From contig PMIG01000069.1 of the NCBI GenBank assembly GCA_003157055.1, positions 1 through 6,232 of the forward strand: 6,232 nucleotides of DNA, in the 5' to 3' direction. Source of the stretch: Bacteroidales bacterium. GTDB lineage: Bacteria > Bacteroidota > Bacteroidia > Bacteroidales > VadinHA17. How positions within the stretch are numbered: position 1 is the stretch's first letter; each line of letters opens with the position of its first letter. Shown piece after piece: positions 1-6,195 of the stretch. A model generated the notes under the pieces. It had not been told where the DNA came from, did no database searches, and saw only the letters and a list, made by a program, of their open reading frames with translations. The translations under genes and the position numbers were made by a program.

Positions 1-39
1 TAACTTAACTTGTGGTACAAGCGCCGGCGGTAGGTCGCT

Positions 40-126
40 ATGCTAAATAAAATAAAAATAAGTCCCGACAGACAGAAACTGATTGTTTATCTCGTTCTTA
101 CTGTTGTAACCTTCGCTGTTTTCTAG
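40..126 (+). CDS. 28-codon open frame, truncated-looking N-terminal membrane helix
   Basis: An ATG at 40 opens 28 codons ending in TAG at 124. The peptide begins with a short basic/polar stretch (MLNKIKISPDRQ) and then runs into a hydrophobic helix (KLIVYLVLTVVTFAVF), where it stops. This is the layout of the first signal-anchor helix of a large inner-membrane protein. By memory it resembles the opening of TMTC-like/TPR membrane proteins, in which the helix is followed by an F-x-N-x-D-D loop. A weak GGTAGG (29-34) lies 5 nt before the ATG. It is in the same frame as the next gene but separated from it by stops at 124, 145 and 148. It may be a remnant of a decayed gene, a real small membrane protein, or chance. 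No function is assigned. Confidence 0.3.
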   Translation: MLNKIKISPDRQKLIVYLVLTVVTFAVF

Positions 127-165
127 ACAGAAAAAAACAACAATTAATAAGGTGACCATAGCACG

Positions 166-2100
166 ATGGCTAAAGTAAAGCGGAAAAAAAATAAAGATTC
201 CTACTCCATTAAAAACCAGCTGTCAGACGCCGATAAATCGGCTACCGAGAAAAACTTTTTAAGTCGTACTTTTGATTTTTTCAATGGTAAAATCGTTAAA
301 TGGATATTGCTCCTCCTTTTACCTATCCTTACTTGCGTCTATTATTACGATATGACCAGCTGGGACTACGATGTATGGTGGCATATGGCCTTGGGGAAAT
401 ATTATTTGCAGAACCACACCATGCGCGTCGACCACGCGATCTTCTCATGGACACAAGCAGCATCCGACTGGAATTACAACACCTGGTTGGGTAGCACCAT
501 CTTTTACCTTGCGCACAGCGTTGCCGGTAACTTCGGTTTCTGGCTTGTCCGGAGTTTTGTCCTCATCGGCCTTTTCTCCCTGTTTTACGCTTATGTAAAA
601 GCAGTAAAGATATCTTTTAACGCACCCATTATCGTGCTCACATTCCTCATCGGGATTCAACTCAATTGTATCGCAATGATTTTCAGGCCGGAGCTATTCT
701 CTCTGCTGCTTTTCGGAGCGTATCTTTTCATCTATTTCTACAGCAAATCGTTCAATAAAAACATCTTCTGGCTTTTTCCCCTACTGATGATTTTCTGGGT
801 TAACCTCCATGGAGGATTTATTCTGGGGCTCTTCATCATCAGCCTGATCGTCGTTTGTGAATCAACCGATTACTTTTTGTTGAAGAAGACGCCTCTCTCC
901 AAGAACCTTTTAATCTCTCTATGGATAGCTGTTGCCCTCTCATACTTGGCGACCCTGGTAAATCCCTATGGATGGGACTATCATCGCACCATCTTGGAAA
1001 CAATGATGAACACGACCTATAGTGAATATAGCAAACGCGTCATGCATTATATATCTTTATGGCAATTCCTCCCTTTCAAAAATTTCCTCGCGTATAACTA
1101 TAAAGGATTCAATACTGCATGGATTATGATTATCATCATGATCCTGCTCATATTTACGTGTATTTACACCTATGCCAAGAAAAGAATCCTCGATATCACG
1201 ATCATCACACTGAATCTTGTTTTCTTTATCTGGGGGATGAACGTTCTGCGTGTGTCAATCATATTTCCACTAACCGCGTTTTTCTCTTTCATCTATCTTC
1301 TCTTCAGGATCGGCGAGGAATGGCATAGTCGCGTCAGAAGGATGTTAGCCCCTTTAGCTCTCGTGCTGTTTATTGTTTTTTCCATACAGATTTTAATCAC
1401 GACAATTTTTTATAGAAACACGTTCTCATGGTTTGGAACAGGTATTGATCAAACCGTTCCTATAGAAGAGTGCGCCTTTATCAAGAAATGGAAGATTCCC
1501 GGCCCTTTCTTCAACGATTATTTAACAGGAGGTTATTTAATCTGGGCTCTTTCACCGGATTACAAAGTCTTTATTGATTCCCGCTTCGGACCATACTGGA
1601 AACAAGTATTGCCCGATTATTACAAATTGATGAACAGTCAACTCACACAGGAAAAGCTAAGGTCATTTAATGAGCAATATCCATTCAAATTTATGGTGAT
1701 TAATCTGACTGAGACCGAGAAGATCATGAATTTTTTAATGGCCGGACAAGGTGATTGGCGCCTTCTCTATTTCGGCAACAATGCCGCTATTCTTATTCAC
1801 AAATCCCTTATCCCACAATTCGGCGAGATCTCAAAGACTATAGATTTAAGCCCGTACAGATATAAAAATCTTCAAGATCCCTTCCTGCTTTACAGACTTT
1901 TCATATTTTATTTAAATCTAGAACCTCAAGCAGCTGAGGTGATGTTGAACATCTATAAACAAAATGTAAGTGACCTGTTTCCCCAAAAAGAGCAGGATCT
2001 CGAAGAGATGAGAAATAACTTGAAGCAGGCAGAAGCAATACGGAGGCAGAGGGCACAAATGCAAGCGAATAGACAGCTTCCGGCCCGTCAGGAAAAATGA
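166..2100 (+). CDS. Polytopic membrane protein, GT-C glycosyltransferase-like (DYDVWWH family)
   Basis: A 644-residue inner-membrane protein of a recurring but, to my knowledge, uncharacterised family. The lysine-rich N-terminus (about 1-40) is probably cytoplasmic. Roughly 10-12 hydrophobic segments follow, at about 44-60, 122-145, 152-170, 176-194, 198-232, 246-264, 317-336, 342-380 and 393-415. After the first helix comes DYDVWWH (67-73); acidic residues in this loop are where GT-C enzymes using polyprenyl-linked donors keep their catalytic or metal-binding Asp/Glu. Other conserved-looking marks are FRPELFS (173-179), WVNLHGGFILG (211-221) and NPYGW (266-270). A soluble C-terminal domain (about 420-560) contains FFNDYLTGGYLIW (448-460) and KVFIDSRFGPYW (467-478), and the tail (606-644) is charged, Gln/Arg-rich and possibly coiled. 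AAGGTGA (149-155) sits 10 nt before the ATG and supports this start. Transfer of a sugar from a lipid carrier is inferred from topology and the acidic loop only. Confidence 0.85.
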   Translation: MAKVKRKKNKDSYSIKNQLSDADKSATEKNFLSRTFDFFNGKIVKWILLLLLPILTCVYYYDMTSWDYDVWWHMALGKYYLQNHTMRVDHAIFSWTQAASDWNYNTWLGSTIFYLAHSVAGNFGFWLVRSFVLIGLFSLFYAYVKAVKISFNAPIIVLTFLIGIQLNCIAMIFRPELFSLLLFGAYLFIYFYSKSFNKNIFWLFPLLMIFWVNLHGGFILGLFIISLIVVCESTDYFLLKKTPLSKNLLISLWIAVALSYLATLVNPYGWDYHRTILETMMNTTYSEYSKRVMHYISLWQFLPFKNFLAYNYKGFNTAWIMIIIMILLIFTCIYTYAKKRILDITIITLNLVFFIWGMNVLRVSIIFPLTAFFSFIYLLFRIGEEWHSRVRRMLAPLALVLFIVFSIQILITTIFYRNTFSWFGTGIDQTVPIEECAFIKKWKIPGPFFNDYLTGGYLIWALSPDYKVFIDSRFGPYWKQVLPDYYKLMNSQLTQEKLRSFNEQYPFKFMVINLTETEKIMNFLMAGQGDWRLLYFGNNAAILIHKSLIPQFGEISKTIDLSPYRYKNLQDPFLLYRLFIFYLNLEPQAAEVMLNIYKQNVSDLFPQKEQDLEEMRNNLKQAEAIRRQRAQMQANRQLPARQEK

Positions 2101-2136
2101 ATCCGCGGAAAAAGGTAAGGTAGGCTTTTCATAAAA

Positions 2137-3285
2137 TCACTTCTTGTAGAAGCTGGACACTGCGGCAACCACACTTTTAACTTCGGCATCCGTCATCTCA
2201 TAATATAAAGGCAGGCGTAGGATCCTGTCACTGACGTCATTCGTCACACTCATTTCCCCGCAGATACGCCCATACTTCATTCCCGCAGGTGAAGAATGGA
2301 GGGGAACATAGTGAAACACTGCCAATATACCTGACTTGCGCAGATGATTAATCAGAAGATCACGCTCTTCAAGATTATGGGCCAGGATATAGAAGATATG
2401 GCCGTTGCTTTCGCATTCATGATCAATATAGGGAAGACGAATCAAGCCCTTCAATTCCAGCGGGCGTAGTTGGTCCATATATAGCTGAAAGAGAGAGCGC
2501 CGTTTTGCTATAATCTTTTCCGCCTCCTCCAACTGGGCGTAGAGAAAGGCCCCTATCAATTCACTCGGGAGGAAAGACGAACCGATATCCACCCATGTAT
2601 ATTTATCCACCTGCCCTCGGAAGAACTGGCTTCGGTTTGTCCCTTTTTCCCAAATAATCTCGGCCCGCTCAATGAATTCCGGATCATTAATCAACAATGC
2701 CCCTCCTTCTCCACTAATGATATTCTTTGTCTCATGAAAACTGAGACAACCAAGATGGCCGATAGACCCTAAATGACGGTCTTTATGACAGGATAAAAGT
2801 CCTTGGGCAGCATCCTCGATAACAGATAATTTATATTTTTCCGCGATGGCCATGATCATTTCCATATCACAGCTAACACCGGCATAATGAACAGGCGTTA
2901 TGGCCTTGGTCTTTGGGGTAATTGCATCTTCAATGAGGGAATCATCTATATTCAAGTTATCGTCACGAATGTCTATAAATACCGGGACTCCTCCTCTTAG
3001 GACAAAGGCATTGGCTGTGGACACAAACGTAAAGGATGGCATGATGACTTCATCACCCGACCGGATATCGCACAGGATCGCAGCCATCTCCAGAGCGGCG
3101 GTACAGGAATGAGTCAGCAAGACTTTTTTACAGTTGATCCTATCTTTCAGCCATTGCTGACAAAGTTTTGTGTACAGGCCGTTACCCGATAACTGACCGC
3201 TAAGAACAGCTTGTGCAATATAATAGAGTTCCTTGCCGGCAATAAAGGGCTTATTGAAAGGTATTGATATATTATTACTTGTCAT
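2137..3285 (-). CDS. wecE: dTDP-4-amino-4,6-dideoxygalactose transaminase (WecE/RffA-like)
   Basis: A PLP-dependent DegT/DnrJ/EryC1/StrS aminotransferase of 382 residues; E. coli WecE has about 376. WecE converts dTDP-4-keto-6-deoxyglucose plus glutamate to dTDP-4-amino-4,6-dideoxygalactose in the cytoplasm. The match to WecE runs end to end by eye: IPFNKPF (8-14), the LTHSCTAALEMAA stretch (57-69), GDEVIMPSFTFVSTANAFVLRGG (77-99 region), PVHYAGV (131-137), IEDAAQG (156-162, Asp158 expected at the PLP pyridine nitrogen), SFHETKN (182-188, Lys187 the Schiff-base lysine), GEGGALLIN (192-200), KGTNRSQFFRGQVDKYTW (214-231) and VFHYVPLHSSPAG (323-335). The start is fixed by homology and by GAGGGG 7 nt upstream, inside the end of the methyltransferase gene 3 nt away, so the two are probably translationally coupled. 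It is last in the minus-strand cluster and converges on the membrane protein gene. A related 4-aminotransferase making another epimer is the main alternative. Confidence 0.93.
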   Translation of the reverse strand: MTSNNISIPFNKPFIAGKELYYIAQAVLSGQLSGNGLYTKLCQQWLKDRINCKKVLLTHSCTAALEMAAILCDIRSGDEVIMPSFTFVSTANAFVLRGGVPVFIDIRDDNLNIDDSLIEDAITPKTKAITPVHYAGVSCDMEMIMAIAEKYKLSVIEDAAQGLLSCHKDRHLGSIGHLGCLSFHETKNIISGEGGALLINDPEFIERAEIIWEKGTNRSQFFRGQVDKYTWVDIGSSFLPSELIGAFLYAQLEEAEKIIAKRRSLFQLYMDQLRPLELKGLIRLPYIDHECESNGHIFYILAHNLEERDLLINHLRKSGILAVFHYVPLHSSPAGMKYGRICGEMSVTNDVSDRILRLPLYYEMTDAEVKSVVAAVSSFYKK

Positions 3286-3288
3286 GCG

Positions 3289-4167
3289 TTATCCCCTCTT
3301 CTTTGCTATACACATTAGTGATCCACCGGCAGGAAATGAAAAACCAGACTGGATCATTCGCGTCTCCATTATACAGATGGAGCCGAACAAATTATTCAGG
3401 ACCGAATTGATCCTTAACTCTGCCCTGACACTTTTTTCTATCGTTTCCTTTGAGCAAAACAGGTAACGCCCCCTGAGCACGACAATGAATGGCAATAACA
3501 GGCTCATGAATGAGACCATTTTGACAACTTCAAATCCACTCTTTGCTACTTTTTCTCCTAACGCTGCTCGGGTATATCTCCTTTTATGGCATGCGTAATC
3601 ATCAGTTGCACTCCATAACCATGCATGCTGAGGAACCGTGATGATGACACCACCACCATACCGAACAGCCTTGAATATCTGATCGAAGACCCGCTGATCT
3701 TCTTCTACATGCTCGATCATATCAAAGGCTCCGATGACGTCAAATTCATTTAGGAAGGGGATATGGCGTGCATCCATCTGTATAAAATTTGCCTGTGGAA
3801 CTCTTTCAGCCGCAAATTTAAGACCGCTTGTGTAGATGTCAGCCCCAGTATACTTTATTCCGGGACGGGTTGAAAACAATCCGTGAAGCACATACCCCGT
3901 TCCACAGCCTATCTCCAAGACTGATTCTGCATTGGGAAAATATTTCTTCATTGCCCAGTCGATCAACTTGTTTCGCTCCGAAAACCAAAAGCAGTTGTTT
4001 TCAAGCTGGTATAACATTTCATGAGTGGAGGCGCGATAATTATCATTGCCCGCAGCAAGCTCAGGAGCAAAGGCTAAGAATCCATCAATCCTTTTCGCGG
4101 AAAAACCACACAATCTGCATGTTGAATCATCCTGCAGCTCAACATTACAGTCAGGGCATACATTCAT
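3289..4167 (-). CDS. Zinc-ribbon class I SAM-dependent methyltransferase
   Basis: A 292-residue protein with a short N-terminal C4 zinc ribbon (Cys4-x2-Cys7, Cys17-x2-Cys20) fused to a Rossmann-fold class I methyltransferase. SAM-binding signs are motif I VLEIGCGTGY (83-92), an acidic strand end at GAD (108-110), MDARHIPF (131-138, adenine contact) and FDVIGAFDMIEHV (142-154). The post-core segment WLWSATDDYACHKRRYT (183-199) is a recurring signature of methyltransferases found in polysaccharide clusters. Residues 217-236 are hydrophobic (MVSFMSLLLPFIVVLRG) and may be a membrane-touching helix. AAGG lies 7 nt upstream of the ATG. The gene sits between the GNAT and the aminotransferase, so an O- or N-methylation of the same sugar or glycan is plausible. 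The acceptor cannot be read from the sequence, and lipid or protein substrates are not excluded. Confidence 0.88.
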   Translation of the reverse strand: MNVCPDCNVELQDDSTCRLCGFSAKRIDGFLAFAPELAAGNDNYRASTHEMLYQLENNCFWFSERNKLIDWAMKKYFPNAESVLEIGCGTGYVLHGLFSTRPGIKYTGADIYTSGLKFAAERVPQANFIQMDARHIPFLNEFDVIGAFDMIEHVEEDQRVFDQIFKAVRYGGGVIITVPQHAWLWSATDDYACHKRRYTRAALGEKVAKSGFEVVKMVSFMSLLLPFIVVLRGRYLFCSKETIEKSVRAELRINSVLNNLFGSICIMETRMIQSGFSFPAGGSLMCIAKKRG

Positions 4168-4184
4168 ACATATACCTTATCGTT

Positions 4185-4219
4185 AACATTATTTCCAAGC
4201 CCCATAAAACATTATTCCA
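4185..4219. repeat. Imperfect direct repeat upstream of the methyltransferase gene
   Basis: On the plus strand AACATTATTTCCA (4185-4197) recurs as AACATTATTCCA (4208-4219), differing by one T. The copies are 23 bp apart start to start, about two helical turns, and begin 18 nt upstream of the methyltransferase ATG. They lie in the 119-nt gap after the GNAT stop, the only long gap in the cluster. The arrangement would suit a protein-binding site, but the tract is AT-rich and chance duplication is possible. Confidence 0.35.
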
Positions 4220-4234
4220 TAAGATCCATCCATC

Positions 4235-4287
4235 GATATCCACAAATATCTTTTTTATTTATATCTGATTCTGACAAGATGGATATC
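4235..4287. repeat. 8-bp inverted repeat just after the GNAT gene
   Basis: GATATCCA (4235-4242) and TGGATATC (4280-4287) are perfect reverse complements separated by 37 nt of AT-rich sequence. The second arm overlaps the last base of the GNAT stop codon. A long-loop hairpin could form in the transcript between the GNAT and methyltransferase genes. It has no GC-rich stem with a following U-run, so it is not a standard intrinsic terminator. An RNA-processing or stability role is only a guess. Confidence 0.3.
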
Positions 4288-5027
4288 TAATCGAACCATT
4301 TATGAAAGGTATAAAATGATGAAGTTGGATAAAACCCAACACGGGCCCAGACTTTCTGAACCGCGACATTTGTTATCTGAGTTGAGACGATCATACGCTT
4401 CATGCCTTGCCGAATAGACCATAAGAGGCCGCTTTCGGTAAACATGCGGTAAATACCCAGTCCCTGTGCTGCAGGTGAGACGCTAAACAACACCCCTTCT
4501 CCTTCATTCGGATCGTTGACACGCAGTGTAGCAAAACCAACGATTTTATCCTCCAATACAGCCACCAGCACTTCATTGGCAAAGTCCTTGGATATACAAG
4601 AATTGTAGGCCCAAGACGTATAAACATCGTCGCATTGATGGATATTCAGTTTGGCGTCCGCATGGTAATGACCGCGATATCCCTTGAATGCTTCCGCAGC
4701 AAGGGCTCGAACCGTCTCTGCTTCTCCAGGTAATATCGTCCTGATGAGGATTTTTTCGTTGAGCGTTATATTAATTTTCAAATGTAGGTTGTGCTCATAG
4801 TAAACAAGCGTATCCATAAGCAAAAATCCTTGTTTTTCCAATTCCTGGGCGGTTTTCAGGTCTAAGGTGGGGCAGCGTGCGATGAGCAGTTGAACATGGT
4901 TTTGATAGCATTGAGCCAAAATTTCGGGAATTTCATGCCAGGTAAAATTTTTTGATTTTGCGGTCTTAACTCCGAATCGTTCTTCATCCAGAGTCGAAAG
5001 TGCGATGATAGAAATGCTTCTTTGCAT
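4287..5027 (-). CDS. GNAT acetyltransferase, WecD/RffC-like (sugar 4-amine acyltransferase)
   Basis: A 246-residue protein with a variable N-terminal half and a C-terminal GNAT domain (about 94-246). The organisation follows WecD, which acetylates dTDP-4-amino-4,6-dideoxygalactose with acetyl-CoA. The N-terminus carries a FGVKTAKSKN segment (18-27), like the FG-containing start of WecD-type proteins. In the GNAT domain, LAAEAFKGYRGHYHAD (109-124) and YTSWAYNS (136-143) match the WecD substrate-side region. VLVAVLEDKIVGFATL (153-168) gives the central strands, and SPAAQGLGIY (184-193) is the CoA-binding loop. STQITNVAVQKVW (215-227) and FYTFHKWF (238-245) end the fold. Two deviations stand out: the sixth loop position (Q-x-x-G-x-G/A) is Tyr193, and Trp227 falls where E. 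coli WecD has its proposed general acid Tyr208. GAAAGG lies about 12 nt before the ATG, a slightly long spacing. It follows the GT2 gene by 34 nt. The acyl group need not be acetyl. Confidence 0.82.
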   Translation of the reverse strand: MQRSISIIALSTLDEERFGVKTAKSKNFTWHEIPEILAQCYQNHVQLLIARCPTLDLKTAQELEKQGFLLMDTLVYYEHNLHLKINITLNEKILIRTILPGEAETVRALAAEAFKGYRGHYHADAKLNIHQCDDVYTSWAYNSCISKDFANEVLVAVLEDKIVGFATLRVNDPNEGEGVLFSVSPAAQGLGIYRMFTESGLLWSIRQGMKRMIVSTQITNVAVQKVWARVGFYPTSSFYTFHKWFD

Positions 5028-5061
5028 ATCAAAAAATTACCTTTCCAAGTAATTATTCCGG

Positions 5062-5982
5062 TTAAATATCAAAGGTGCTTCTTCGAATTATATACAGGGG
5101 CCGCCCCTTCGTCTCGTCGAAAGTCTTTCCCAGATAAACACCCAAGATACCCAAAAGGGCGATGATAATGCCGCTGAGGAAATAAATAGATACGATGAGA
5201 CTGCTCCACCCCGTGACAGTGGAGCCTTTGAGCAGAGCCCATCCAATCAGGTAAAGACCAAAAAGAAAAGAAAATCCAGCTATGCTGAAGCCTAAGAGGA
5301 CAAACAAACGCAGAGGCTTGTCGGAATTGGAGATAATGACACCCGTGGCGAGCTGAAAAAGTTTTCGATAGGTATAGGTGCTTTTTCCTTCTGCCCGCGC
5401 CGCATGGGCGACATCGATGCTTGCCGTAGGGAACCCCATCCAATCCACCATTACGGAAAAAAGGCGGACTTGTTCGCGCATACTTCTGAAACTGTCTACG
5501 ACCTTTCGGGAGACAATTCGGAAATTGCCGACTTCGCTATCATAATCGACATCTGCAAGATAACTGAAAGCTCTATAGAACAAGTGGGAAGTAAGGCGTT
5601 TCAGAAGGGTGTCTTGCCGTTTTCCCCGGCGTGCCCGAACAACGTCAAATCCTTCCTGCGCCTTGGCATAGAGACGGGGTATTTCCTCAGGCTGGTCCTG
5701 AAGGTCGCAGTCCATAACGACAATCCAGTCTCCGTTGCACCGGTCCAGCCCTGCCGTGATGCCTTGGTGCTGGCCGAAATTCCGGCTGAACTGGAAGCCT
5801 TTGATTCGTGTGTCTTGCCTTGAAAGCGCCTCGATGATCTCCCAAGATCTGTCACCCCCGCAATCTTCGACAAGAATGATTTCAAAGTCACTGGTGATTG
5901 TTTCCAGGGAATCTTTCAGACGTCTGCACAGCTCTTGGAGACACCCTTCCGCCTTGTATATGGGAATGATAACAGAGATCAT
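5062..5982 (-). CDS. GT2 polyprenyl-phosphate glycosyltransferase (ArnC/GtrB-like)
   Basis: A 306-residue family 2 glycosyltransferase with two C-terminal membrane helices, the architecture of GtrB, ArnC and dolichol-phosphate-mannose synthase-like enzymes. These move a sugar from a nucleotide donor to undecaprenyl phosphate on the cytoplasmic face of the inner membrane. The GT-A domain starts at once (SVIIPIYKAEG, 3-13), followed by IILVEDCGGDRS (35-46), FSRNFGQHQGITAG (65-78) and the metal-binding DCDLQDQPEEIPRL (91-104; DCD instead of the more usual DAD). RRGKRQDTLLKR (118-129) and GKSTYTYRKLFQLA (199-212) resemble ArnC closely. Hydrophobic helices lie at about 225-250 and 260-285, with a short basic tail. 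The start is fixed because the first beta strand begins at residue 2. There is no Shine-Dalgarno sequence, and a promoter lies immediately upstream. It is first of the four minus-strand genes. The sugar is not identifiable, though context favours the one made by the two neighbouring enzymes. Confidence 0.93.
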   Translation of the reverse strand: MISVIIPIYKAEGCLQELCRRLKDSLETITSDFEIILVEDCGGDRSWEIIEALSRQDTRIKGFQFSRNFGQHQGITAGLDRCNGDWIVVMDCDLQDQPEEIPRLYAKAQEGFDVVRARRGKRQDTLLKRLTSHLFYRAFSYLADVDYDSEVGNFRIVSRKVVDSFRSMREQVRLFSVMVDWMGFPTASIDVAHAARAEGKSTYTYRKLFQLATGVIISNSDKPLRLFVLLGFSIAGFSFLFGLYLIGWALLKGSTVTGWSSLIVSIYFLSGIIIALLGILGVYLGKTFDETKGRPLYIIRRSTFDI

Positions 5983-5989
5983 ATTAAAT

Positions 5990-6018
5990 ATAATAAAGCA
6001 TTAAACTCCATTTATCAA
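5990..6018 (-). promoter_or_regulatory. Putative sigma70-type promoter giving a leaderless transcript
   Basis: On the minus strand TTGATA (6018-6013) and TATTAT (5995-5990) are separated by exactly 17 nt. Each differs from the consensus -35 and -10 hexamers by one base. Only seven nt (5989-5983) separate the -10 from the ATG of the GT2 gene, so transcription should begin at or within a base or two of the start codon. This agrees with the lack of a Shine-Dalgarno sequence there. The surrounding DNA is AT-rich, so a chance match cannot be dismissed. Confidence 0.5.
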
Positions 6019-6165
6019 GTTGTAAAATCGGCTGAAGGTATGATAAGTCTTTTCCGTGTTTATTTTTACATGATTGCTTTTCAAGTGTGCGCCCACCATC
6101 AGCGACTGACGTTTGCGTGGATGACCCTAGGTATCACGATTCAGTTCAGCATTACTCTCTTTCAA

Positions 6166-6195
6166 TTGGTAATCCTTAATTCAGATGATTACCAA
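6166..6195. repeat. 9-bp perfect inverted repeat, operator-like
   Basis: TTGGTAATC (6166-6174) and GATTACCAA (6187-6195) are perfect reverse complements with a 12-nt spacer, so the half-site centres are 21 bp apart, close to two helical turns. Neither strand has a T-run after the second arm, so this is not an intrinsic terminator. It lies about 150 bp upstream of the proposed GT2 promoter in otherwise featureless DNA and could be a dimeric regulator site for that gene or for one beyond the window edge. Confidence 0.45.

Noticed and set aside
9..29. Hairpin CTTGT-GGT-ACAAG followed by the palindrome CGCCGGCG at the left edge
   Set aside because: The stem is only 5 bp and no T-run follows, so it does not qualify as an intrinsic terminator. 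Too little upstream sequence is visible to say more.
2101..2160. Search for a bidirectional terminator between the converging genes
   Set aside because: The 36-bp gap and flanks show only 4-bp stems (for example CTTC/GAAG) without a GC-rich hairpin and U-tract, so none is called.
445..5900. Open frames antisense or out of frame inside the five main genes
   Set aside because: They are shadows of well-supported genes, have no recognisable domains or ribosome-binding sites, and conflict with strong homology in the main frames.
5979..6011. Minus-strand 10-codon frame MEFNALLYLI overlapping the GT2 start as ATGA, a possible coupling leader peptide
   Set aside because: It has no ribosome-binding site, and the predicted promoter would start transcription downstream of its ATG. 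Chance is the simpler explanation.
6001..6099. Minus-strand 32-residue frame (starting MVGAHLKSNH) just upstream of the GT2 gene
   Set aside because: It lacks a Shine-Dalgarno, is not recognisable as a domain, overlaps the proposed -35 element and is within the length expected by chance in 250 bp.
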